A stretch of 64,000 bases of DNA, taken from an uncultured Dorea sp. (lineage in GTDB: Bacteria; Bacillota; Clostridia; Lachnospirales; Lachnospiraceae). Below are positions 43,188-50,630 of the stretch, piece after piece. The position numbers and the translations under genes are program-made. Each line of letters opens with the position of its first letter. Within the stretch, counting starts at the first letter, position 1. The stretch is taken from positions 1-64,000 of the forward strand of contig CAJTVY010000009.1 of the NCBI GenBank assembly GCA_910579925.1, written 5' to 3'. The notes below the pieces were generated by a model, which saw nothing but the letters and a program-made list of their open reading frames with translations, had not been told where the DNA came from and did no database searches.

Positions 43188-44486
43188 TTAAGTCCGTGGA
43201 AGATTCAGCAATATTCTTGATACAAATCTACCGTCCTCCATAGTAAAAACAGCCTCGCCTTTGTAACGGGAGACTGTTTTAATAATACTGGCCGTTCCAG
43301 TTCCCCCACTATTACCAGATCCTGGAAGCCTCTTCTGAAATCCGACATCATCGGCGCAAGTATTGGTACACTGAATAATGACCTTGTTCCCTCTTTTCCC
43401 GATATAGATGTCGATCTCCTGTTCCAGTTTACCGGAATCACTGCAGCCGTGAATGGCATTTTCAAATATATTAGCCAGAATCGCTACCCAGTCAATATCC
43501 CTTATCGGAAGCCCTGGCGTCACTCCCACATCCAGAGTCACCTCAATCTTCCTGCTTTTTGCCTGCCGGGTGTAAACGTAAAGGATACTGTTCACTGCCG
43601 GGTGCGCACAGATTGCTTTTTCCCTCCTGCTTCCTACGTCCTCGCCATACTCCTTCAGATAATCCATCAGACTCTTCATATCCCCTTTCTTCACATAATC
43701 CTGGATAAGAAGGATATGATGGCGTACGTCATGGCGGATTCTCGCAGCTTCCTTCTCCGACTCTCTCATAATATCAAGCTGACTTCGCAGAAGCTGTTCG
43801 TTCAATTCCAGCAGTTCCTTCTCCGACTGAAAATAATGCTCCCTCCCTAGATGAATATACAGATGCAGAATAGTATACTGAAGAAATCCTGCCATGGCAA
43901 GGACAAAGAAGGCCCGTACCATATTAAAAACGGTAAACCCCTGAAGGTTCGGCCAGTACGCTATAAGCGCACCCAGAAATACAGAAATAAACAAAGTAAA
44001 GGTGCTGAAAATATCCATCTCTTCTACCAGGAAATCCAGACTATCCAGAAACTGCCTTCTTAATTTTTTCCAGGTAAAGGCCAGCATGATCGTAAAACTC
44101 AGGAACCGTACCAGAATATCCACCCATAGATTCCCTTCGAACCACCAGCGCGACACGTCGACACCCAGAAAAGTTCCCACGGAAAACAGATAGAAACCAA
44201 CTCCCATTTTATAGAGCGACACATAGATCGCATCCCTGCTCATTAAGATACAGAAAATCCCAATCATGGGAAGAGAAGATAACGATCCCATCTTCACGAA
44301 ACTGGCATTGGCGCACTGATACCAGAGACTGTATACGATAATCATCGACATTCCGAAGACAACATAGCTAAAGACTGCTTTCTTTATCGGTAATCGAGGC
44401 CTGTCCAGCATAAGAAAAAAAGAAAGCATTAACACAACACTCATCCCATTACGCAACATTGCAACCCCAAAAGAACCACCTAGCAT
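43188..44486 (-). CDS. GHKL-type sensor histidine kinase
   Basis: 432 residues with about six N-terminal transmembrane helices (first 210 residues), a coiled-coil linker (SEKELLELNEQLLRSQLDIMRESEKEA), the phosphorylation motif RHDVRHHILLIQDY near 252-265, an N-box (ILANIFENAIHGC near 335) and glycine segments (GSGNSGGTGTASI near 390). This is the AgrC-like architecture that pairs with LytTR regulators, and such a regulator lies upstream (44666-45403) on the same strand, but a terminator and a 180-bp gap separate them. AGGAGG precedes the ATG. Confidence 0.87.
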   Translation of the reverse strand: MLGGSFGVAMLRNGMSVVLMLSFFLMLDRPRLPIKKAVFSYVVFGMSMIIVYSLWYQCANASFVKMGSLSSLPMIGIFCILMSRDAIYVSLYKMGVGFYLFSVGTFLGVDVSRWWFEGNLWVDILVRFLSFTIMLAFTWKKLRRQFLDSLDFLVEEMDIFSTFTLFISVFLGALIAYWPNLQGFTVFNMVRAFFVLAMAGFLQYTILHLYIHLGREHYFQSEKELLELNEQLLRSQLDIMRESEKEAARIRHDVRHHILLIQDYVKKGDMKSLMDYLKEYGEDVGSRREKAICAHPAVNSILYVYTRQAKSRKIEVTLDVGVTPGLPIRDIDWVAILANIFENAIHGCSDSGKLEQEIDIYIGKRGNKVIIQCTNTCADDVGFQKRLPGSGNSGGTGTASIIKTVSRYKGEAVFTMEDGRFVSRILLNLPRT

Positions 44487-44630
44487 CTTTTGTTCCTCCT
44501 CATATTTAAATATGCCTTAAAATAATCAAAATAAAACACAATAATATAATTTTTATATTATTACGTGTATACCTTATCATAAGGCTAGTTAATATCATTC
44601 ATTTGGGATAAATTGCATTTTTTCTGGGAC

Positions 44631-44660
44631 AAAAAAACCTCCGGAAATATTCTCCGGAAG
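44631..44660 (-). terminator. Terminator after the LytTR regulator
   Basis: On the minus strand CTTCCGGA/TCCGGAGG (8 bp, one G-U) with a 7-nt loop is followed by TTTTTTT. It is only 6 bp from the regulator stop codon and separates it from the kinase gene. Confidence 0.8.
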
Positions 44661-44665
44661 CCTTT

Positions 44666-45403
44666 TTATTGCTTTTCTTCATTGTTAAAATAGTAGGAAA
44701 AATATACTTTTTTAAACTCTGCAGACACATTTCTTGGGATATAGACTGTTCCCTCGTTGTCCATCAGAATCTCTTCCTTCTCAACAGATACCACATGATT
44801 CAGATTCAATATATAAGAACGTCCGCACTTACTGAACTGAGCGAAACGTTCCAGCGTCTCCCACAGTTCCTTCGTGGTCATGCGCACCCTGCATTCTTCT
44901 GCCTCCAGATATAACATCTGGTAATTCTTCTGTGATTCGCAGTAGATAATGTCATCCGCCTTCATCTGCCGGATCCCGCCTCCTGCAACCTTCACCACAA
45001 TCTGGTTCTCCAACTCCAACTTCTTATGTTGAACGATAATGTCCATAGCATGGAAGAATTTCTCCTGGGTCAGCGGCTTTACAAGATATTGAACCGCATC
45101 CACCCCATAGGCTTCCAGGGCGTACTCTTTCGACGTGGTCAGAAACGCAATAGACGTGCCGCATTCCTGTCTGCGCAGCTCTTTTGCCGCCTCTATTCCT
45201 GTCTTTCCCGACATGAAAATATCCAGAAACAAAAGATCCGGCGTATATTCCTTCTCCGTAATCCGCCAAAGAAGTTCTTCTGCACTCTGAAAGCGGTCTA
45301 TTCTGTATTCATCCATTTCTTTTGACTTCTGATAGATTGTCAGATAATCTTCAATTATGTCAAGTTCTCTCACATCATCGTCACAAAGCGCAATGAAATA
45401 CAT
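44666..45403 (-). CDS. LytTR-type response regulator
   Basis: 245 residues: receiver domain with the acidic pocket CDDD (7-10), phospho-acceptor Asp near 61 (LLFLDIFMSGKTG), and a Thr/Ser and Lys in TTSKEY and VKPLTQEKF. A LytTR DNA-binding domain (about 140-240, ending in YIPRNVSAEFKKVYFSYYF) follows. The ATG at 45403 is chosen with GGGGAGGATG upstream. It follows the chemoreceptor gene by 33 bp, so it is the terminal gene of the FIST-chemoreceptor unit and may be read with the hydrogenase-sensor genes. Confidence 0.9.
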   Translation of the reverse strand: MYFIALCDDDVRELDIIEDYLTIYQKSKEMDEYRIDRFQSAEELLWRITEKEYTPDLLFLDIFMSGKTGIEAAKELRRQECGTSIAFLTTSKEYALEAYGVDAVQYLVKPLTQEKFFHAMDIIVQHKKLELENQIVVKVAGGGIRQMKADDIIYCESQKNYQMLYLEAEECRVRMTTKELWETLERFAQFSKCGRSYILNLNHVVSVEKEEILMDNEGTVYIPRNVSAEFKKVYFSYYFNNEEKQ

Positions 45404-45436
45404 CCAATGACATCCTCCCCTTCTTATATACACCCT

Positions 45437-46381
45437 CTATTCTTCAGAAGTATAATCCTCTATAATCGGCGGAATCTGAGACAAAAGATTCTCAATATCT
45501 TCAAACATGGCGCTTTTTGTCGTCCCATGTCTTGCCGCCTGATTGATATGCCTTACGACCTCCTGATACTGCCCTTTCACTTGTTCAAAGAACCCGCACA
45601 GAATCTGCAGTGCATTCTTAGACTGATCGATCACCCCTGAAATCTCTGTATGGACATTGACGGCTCCTTCTGCAGACTGAGTAATCTCGTCAAAGGTATC
45701 ATAAGTCTTTTGTACCTTTTGAAGACTCTCCCCCAATGCTGCCTGAGAAGTGCTAATGCTGTTGTTCAGATGGTCTGTCCCCTGCTCCACGTCATGAAGC
45801 CCCATATCCACCTCTTTCGTCAAAGCCTTAATCTCATCCGCCAGCTTCTTAACCTCTACCGCAACCACGGCAAAACCTCTTCCCTGCTCACCGGCGCGGG
45901 CCGCCTCAATCGATGCATTAATAGCAAGAATATTCGTCTGGTCGGCGATGGATACGATCTTACCGGTACACTGCTTGATCTTTTCCACTGAATGCTGCAG
46001 TTCCACAAACGTCTGCTCCATCTCGCCGAAATATTCTGCAACCTGCATGGAACTGTTCTTGAGTTCAGAAACCTCGTCCTGTGCATGCCCCACCGACTGT
46101 GCAACGGTATCCTTCACCTCTGCAAAGCCGCTGGATGCCTGTTCGATACTCATAAAATTCTGTTCAAAGTCTGACAGCCTGCCTTGAAAATTCTCCGTCT
46201 CATTCAGAACCGTATCGAAGGATCCCCTGATCTCGTTCAGTTCCCACAGAGAATCCACTTCCTTCTGAACCATCTCTTTATGATAATCTTTCAGCGTATT
46301 CATCACGTGGACAACCGGATACAGATTCTCTTCATTCGCCGACACTTTAGCCGTTTCCCGCCTATCCTTTCTCCAAAACAA
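45437..46381 (-). CDS. Soluble methyl-accepting chemotaxis-type protein
   Basis: 314 residues without transmembrane helix or HAMP domain. The C-terminal two thirds form the MCP signalling hairpin, with the conserved tip (NASIEAARAGEQGRGFAVVAVEVKKLADEI) near 152-183. The N-terminal 60 residues carry no recognised ligand domain. No cheA, cheW or flagellar gene is near. It follows the FIST gene by 18 bp. The FIST protein may provide sensory input in trans. A terminator or promoter between it and the LytTR gene is not seen. Confidence 0.85.
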   Translation of the reverse strand: MFWRKDRRETAKVSANEENLYPVVHVMNTLKDYHKEMVQKEVDSLWELNEIRGSFDTVLNETENFQGRLSDFEQNFMSIEQASSGFAEVKDTVAQSVGHAQDEVSELKNSSMQVAEYFGEMEQTFVELQHSVEKIKQCTGKIVSIADQTNILAINASIEAARAGEQGRGFAVVAVEVKKLADEIKALTKEVDMGLHDVEQGTDHLNNSISTSQAALGESLQKVQKTYDTFDEITQSAEGAVNVHTEISGVIDQSKNALQILCGFFEQVKGQYQEVVRHINQAARHGTTKSAMFEDIENLLSQIPPIIEDYTSEE

Positions 46382-46399
46382 TATCTTTTCCCCCTTCCT

Positions 46400-47455
46400 T
46401 TATTCAAATACCACGCAGGTCATGGACTGGTTCACAAACCGGTTATTATAGTGCTCCCCGTATCCAACGAGGCCGGCATGGTTCCCAAGTCTCCCCATAT
46501 CTTCCAGATATTCCTGCATGTAATGATTCTGGGTAAAGAGCAGATACCGGAACAGACAGTTCACGGAAAATACTGCCGAAACCTTTGGAAAATCCTGCTG
46601 TATAGACTGTATCGTATTCCTCACGGTAGCCCGGTAATCCCCCAGTTCCAGCAGCACAAGCACATCCGAGTCATTGACCTGCCGGAAACATACCAGAGAA
46701 TCTCCCTTTACCTCTTTGATCGAAATAATGCACACATCATCCCCATTAAGCTTCCCGAAAGGATTCTGGAAAGTACGCGTCGTAATCTCCTGTTCCGTCA
46801 CATGAAGAATCTCCTGGTAAACCTGCTTCGCCGGCTTCCCGTTCAGCGCTCCCAGAACATAGTCTGCCTTGTCTGTCCTGGATGCGATAAAGCGGTAGTT
46901 CTCCATCTGATGATAGATATTCTCCTTATAGGCTTTCACCCTGCCGCCCTGGTTCTTGACCACCGCATAAGCCACGGCGTCCTCGTACACTCTTCCGTTA
47001 GCCGACACCTTTCCGCCATCGCCGGTCCCGCCCACCAGCGAGATATTCCGGCGCTTCAGCACCGAATAAACCGTCGTCAGTACACAGGCATCGTTGCCGG
47101 AACAGAAATCAATACAGACCGTGTCGTTCTGGGAAGCCTTGACGCTGTTCACATCTTTTTCCAGACGCTCGATATACCTTACTGGCATCACCGAAACCTG
47201 CTCCAGCACGTTCGCCGCCGCAGAAACTCCTTCCGTAAATGCAATCACACTTACCCCTTTCTCCACGATCTGCGTATCGTAACTCATTCCTATACATCCG
47301 ATACTGGGGACTCCCGGATAGAGTTCTTCCAGTTCTTTTACATGTTTTTCGAACTGCTCACTGTTAGAGAACAGCATAAGAAGCTGCGGCCTGCTGATGC
47401 TGCGAACCGCTTCCTGCAGATTTCCACTCTGGCTTTTTCCAAAAATCTGTTTCAT
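46400..47455 (-). CDS. FIST N/C-domain sensory protein
   Basis: 351 residues containing the FIST N domain (about 20-200: SIGCIGMSYDTQIVEKGVSVIAFTEG, SLVGGTGDGGKVSANGRVYEDAVAYAVV) and FIST C domain (210-345, ending in GNHAGLVGYGEHYNNRFVNQSMTCVVF). FIST is a predicted small-ligand sensor module (perhaps for amino acids) usually linked to signal-transduction proteins. Here it is free-standing, just before a soluble chemoreceptor. The ATG at 47455 has GAGAGG upstream. A good promoter with a dyad in its spacer lies at 47523-47552. Confidence 0.87.
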   Translation of the reverse strand: MKQIFGKSQSGNLQEAVRSISRPQLLMLFSNSEQFEKHVKELEELYPGVPSIGCIGMSYDTQIVEKGVSVIAFTEGVSAAANVLEQVSVMPVRYIERLEKDVNSVKASQNDTVCIDFCSGNDACVLTTVYSVLKRRNISLVGGTGDGGKVSANGRVYEDAVAYAVVKNQGGRVKAYKENIYHQMENYRFIASRTDKADYVLGALNGKPAKQVYQEILHVTEQEITTRTFQNPFGKLNGDDVCIISIKEVKGDSLVCFRQVNDSDVLVLLELGDYRATVRNTIQSIQQDFPKVSAVFSVNCLFRYLLFTQNHYMQEYLEDMGRLGNHAGLVGYGEHYNNRFVNQSMTCVVFE

Positions 47456-47522
47456 TATGTAGTTCCTCTCTTTGCTCGTTGTAATTTTATATAAAATATT
47501 TATAAAATAACACAATGAATAT

Positions 47523-47552
47523 ATTATATGTGATAATCATATCATACGTCAA
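47523..47552 (-). promoter_or_regulatory. Internal promoter before the FIST gene
   Basis: Minus strand TTGACG (47547-47552), 18-bp spacer and TATAAT (47523-47528). The spacer holds a dyad TGATA-ATCA-TATCA (47531-47544), a candidate operator. It lets FIST-chemoreceptor-LytTR be expressed apart from the two upstream genes. Confidence 0.7.
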
Positions 47553-47565
47553 TTATATTTTTTTA

Positions 47566-48738
47566 TTAATAATATTTTACATTTACCGTCTTTCCCAGAT
47601 TCCCGGCGCACTCTTTCAGCTGCTCTACCAGATTCATGCGTACGCTTAAATCAAAAGGAAGATTTGAATTCTTATGCGCCACATTCATCGCCTTGCCCAC
47701 GAACAGATTCAGTTCCGTGCACTCTTCAATAATCAGTTTCGCAAGCTTTGCCGCACCGTTATCTGCATCCAGTTCATCAAAGAATACTTCGTCAAAGTCA
47801 TCCTGCTCGTACCGTTTCAATAGTCCCAGCGACTTTCCGATGGTCAGAACGCCTTCTGTCACCAGATCCAGTCCTTCGATAGCCGCAGTAGGAGGAACGG
47901 AAGGATCCGCATAATTCACCGATGTCACAATCTCTCTCTTTAATACCCGGGACGTGATATTGGCGCTGGTGCCTCCGCAGACTACCTTCTTCCCTTCCTG
48001 TTTCATAAAGTCGTATACAACCCTCTCGTCATCCTCCTTATGCGTTGGCGGACCTGTAAAAATATTGACGATACGCCGTTCAATCACCCTTGCCACAGCC
48101 ACTGTTGTGTCGTCTCCTGGTTTATTTCCGTAGAGATCGTCACACAACTGGCTCAACATTGCCGCAAGCCTTGAGGCAGAAAGGGTCTGTTTCGTACATT
48201 TCAGCGTATAATCCGCCATGTCCTCCCAGGTCCAGCCCAGGTTCATTAGTTCTCCCTCTCCCGCCCAGATCACGCCGTCGCTCATCAACACGAAGCAGTC
48301 CTTTAATTTCACTTGAAAACGGTATTCCCGAATGGTCTTTCCCTCGATCGACCTCTCCTGACAGGGGTAATCCACAACCTTCCCATCTCTTACAAAGATG
48401 CACGGCGGATTGTCAAATTCCACAAGATAGGCCTCCCCATTATGGAAAATCTGCAGGATGCTGAATGTAGCGTACGCCACCTCCCGGACTTTGCAGACGG
48501 GCAGCGTCTTGGCGATTGTCTCCACACATGACTCGATTGCCGCCCCGCCAAGGAACATCGTACCCAGAATCTTGGAGGTAAGGGTTGCCAGGATGTTCGC
48601 CTTAACCCCGCTTCCCATACCGTCCGCCAGGATCACAATCTCAGAGTCCTTCGTCTTCAGTATCTCAACCTTGTCCCCACACAGTTCTTCCCCATGCTTG
48701 TTAAGGCTTTTCCAGGATATATCTACACTCACACTCAT
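47566..48738 (-). CDS. SpoIIE-type PP2C phosphatase with extra C-terminal domain
   Basis: 390 residues. About 1-210 form a SpoIIE-like PP2C phosphatase domain with metal-binding motifs (ILADGMGSGVKA near 31-42, VLMSDGVIWAGE near 147-158, GDDTTVAVARVI near 190-201). Residues about 215-390 form a second domain I do not recognise (KVVCGGTSANITSRVLKREI and onwards). No membrane helix is seen. Its ATG at 48738 follows the stop of the hydrogenase-like sensor by 1 nt, so the two are coupled. Such phosphatases usually dephosphorylate an anti-anti-sigma or other Ser/Thr-phosphoprotein; none is encoded nearby. Confidence 0.88.
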   Translation of the reverse strand: MSVSVDISWKSLNKHGEELCGDKVEILKTKDSEIVILADGMGSGVKANILATLTSKILGTMFLGGAAIESCVETIAKTLPVCKVREVAYATFSILQIFHNGEAYLVEFDNPPCIFVRDGKVVDYPCQERSIEGKTIREYRFQVKLKDCFVLMSDGVIWAGEGELMNLGWTWEDMADYTLKCTKQTLSASRLAAMLSQLCDDLYGNKPGDDTTVAVARVIERRIVNIFTGPPTHKEDDERVVYDFMKQEGKKVVCGGTSANITSRVLKREIVTSVNYADPSVPPTAAIEGLDLVTEGVLTIGKSLGLLKRYEQDDFDEVFFDELDADNGAAKLAKLIIEECTELNLFVGKAMNVAHKNSNLPFDLSVRMNLVEQLKECAGNLGKTVNVKYY

Positions 48739-48739
48739 A

Positions 48740-50452
48740 CTATTCTTCCTCTTCAAACAGAATCGAATCCCGAAGTTTCGACAGAGTCACCTTCGTCTCT
48801 GCCGTAGTTTCCCCCAATAACCCGGCAATCTCCTGGGCCACCATCATCTGCTTGTCAATGACTTTCTGCGCCATCTCCACCGTCTCTATCTTCAGATTAT
48901 AGTGCTGCTCCTTCGCCTTCTCTTCTTTCGTAATATCCTGGTAGGTAACAAGAACTGATTCCAGACTTTCGATATAGATGATGGACTCCACCACCTTAAG
49001 TTTCGCAGTGTCCAGATTCATCTTCTTATGGATAATCTGCTTCTTCGTTGCCAGCACTTCAGCAATATCCTTATCGTCAATAAACTCAAAAATGTATCGT
49101 TCCAGCGCCTCTTCCCTGGATACCCCCAGCATCTCCATAGCCTTCTTATTACACTCCCGGATCCGCATATCCTTACCGATGATCATAATCATACTCGGCG
49201 TCACATCCATGACAATGTTGGACATAGACTCTGCCTGAGCCAGAGCGTACGGCAGACACATACCGATCTCCGCCTTCTTCTGGAACACCGCCACCGCCTT
49301 GGCGCGGCAGGTGGCATACCCACAGGCCCCGCAGTTCAGCTCATCCTCTCTGGTATATTTGCCCATAGCGTGAAGAACCTCCTGCATCATGCGATCGTCC
49401 GGCTGGCGGTCAACGACATGGCGGTCTTTGAATTCCTTGCCAAGATCCAGCATACTGCCGTCAATTCCCTGTGCTTCTTCCCGATGCTTCACCTGTTTTT
49501 CGATGTCCATCTTGGCGCGGATCAGAGACTGCTGCCATTTATCCGAAGCAGGGCCTTTAATACATCCTCCCTCACATACATTTACCTCGAAGAAACACCG
49601 GCTGATCTGGCCCTTCTTTAATTCTTCAAATAGTTCCATGCAGTTCTTAAGCCCATCAATATGTACTTTATAATAGGAATCTTCCGTCGTTCCAGCTATC
49701 ACGGACTGGATCACGCCGCCGCTGATCGGATAGAGCTGGTTCACACTGGGACATGGGTTGCCCATGGGCTGGTCTTCACATTGGTGAATGTCGATTCCTT
49801 CCGCTTTCCACCATTTTGTGATCTCCTCGAATGTAAGGATTGCATCGATTGCGCCTCTGACCCGCTCATCCCCAATCGCTTCTTCTTTCTTGGCGATACA
49901 CGGCCCCAGGAATACGACCTTTACATCATCCCCGTAAATACTCTTGATCAGACGGCCATGGGCCACCATCGGAGATACTACCGGCGCCATCAGCGGAACC
50001 AGGGAAGGGTAGTATTTCTCAATTAAATCATTGACACTGGGGCAGCATGTGGTGATAATGTTCTCCATCTGTCCCTCCCAAAGGAGCCTTGTATATTCCT
50101 TTGTAACAAGCGCCGCCCCTTCTGCTGTTTCCCGCACCTCATAAAATCCCAGACGCTTCAGGGCATCTGCCACCTGCCCGGGACTGTCGTACTCCAGAAC
50201 GCCCAGATAAGACGGCGCAATCGAGATAACGGTCTTCATCCCCTGTTTCAGATAGCCTTTTACACGGTCCATGTCGCTTGCGAATGTCTTCGCATTCTGG
50301 GGACAGACCTCAAGACAATGTCCACAGTTAATACAGTGATCCTTCATGATGTGTGCCTGTTCATTCTCTACAGAGATTGCTTTCACTTCACAATGACGCA
50401 CACATTTGTAACAATGCCTGCAGCTCGCATCCCTAAAATCAATTACCCGCAT
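48740..50452 (-). CDS. Sensory [FeFe]-hydrogenase-like protein with PAS domain
   Basis: 570 residues. Two 4Fe-4S ferredoxin motifs (CRHCYKCVRHC near 11-21; CINCGHCLEVCPQ near 41-53) lead into an [FeFe]-hydrogenase domain with H-cluster motifs TTCCPSV (near 134), GPCIAKKEEA (near 184) and EVNVCEGGCIKG (near 294). A further cysteine cluster (CGACGYATC, near 375), a PAS domain (about 408-510) and a coiled-coil tail follow. The methionine of MPCxxK and the GGGQP tail of canonical catalytic enzymes are missing, as in putative sensory group C hydrogenases. It is probably an H2 or redox sensor whose PAS output acts on the coupled SpoIIE-type phosphatase; the output is inference. Confidence 0.88.
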   Translation of the reverse strand: MRVIDFRDASCRHCYKCVRHCEVKAISVENEQAHIMKDHCINCGHCLEVCPQNAKTFASDMDRVKGYLKQGMKTVISIAPSYLGVLEYDSPGQVADALKRLGFYEVRETAEGAALVTKEYTRLLWEGQMENIITTCCPSVNDLIEKYYPSLVPLMAPVVSPMVAHGRLIKSIYGDDVKVVFLGPCIAKKEEAIGDERVRGAIDAILTFEEITKWWKAEGIDIHQCEDQPMGNPCPSVNQLYPISGGVIQSVIAGTTEDSYYKVHIDGLKNCMELFEELKKGQISRCFFEVNVCEGGCIKGPASDKWQQSLIRAKMDIEKQVKHREEAQGIDGSMLDLGKEFKDRHVVDRQPDDRMMQEVLHAMGKYTREDELNCGACGYATCRAKAVAVFQKKAEIGMCLPYALAQAESMSNIVMDVTPSMIMIIGKDMRIRECNKKAMEMLGVSREEALERYIFEFIDDKDIAEVLATKKQIIHKKMNLDTAKLKVVESIIYIESLESVLVTYQDITKEEKAKEQHYNLKIETVEMAQKVIDKQMMVAQEIAGLLGETTAETKVTLSKLRDSILFEEEE

Positions 50453-50482
50453 CTTCTCGCCTCCCGTATGATTTCTTCCCTA

Positions 50483-50511
50483 ATTATAGCAAAACACACA
50501 TACCCGCTCAA
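50483..50511 (-). promoter_or_regulatory. Promoter of the hydrogenase-sensor operon
   Basis: Minus strand TTGAGC (50506-50511), 17-bp spacer and TATAAT (50483-50488) preceded by TGC (extended -10), 31 bp before the ATG. Confidence 0.7.
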
Positions 50512-50565
50512 GCCATTTCGACAGTTTTTTCAATCTCTTAACCGAAAGACGATGCAATGGCAAAG

Positions 50566-50611
50566 TAAGAGACAGCGCCTCTCCTCTGGTAAGGAAAGGC
50601 GCTGTCTCTTA
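50566..50611. terminator. Terminator of hydCBA
   Basis: 15-bp perfect stem (50566-50580 with 50597-50611) beginning 20 bp after the hydA stop. The T-run is weak on either strand, but the stem is long and GC-rich. It separates hydCBA from the sensor operon. Confidence 0.75.
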
Positions 50612-50630
50612 GTAAATTATTTTCTCATTC

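Noticed and set aside
46184..47494. 436-codon plus-strand frame opposite the FIST gene
   Set aside because: Composition artefact antisense to a well-supported FIST-domain gene; Ile/His/Leu/Arg-rich with no family pattern.
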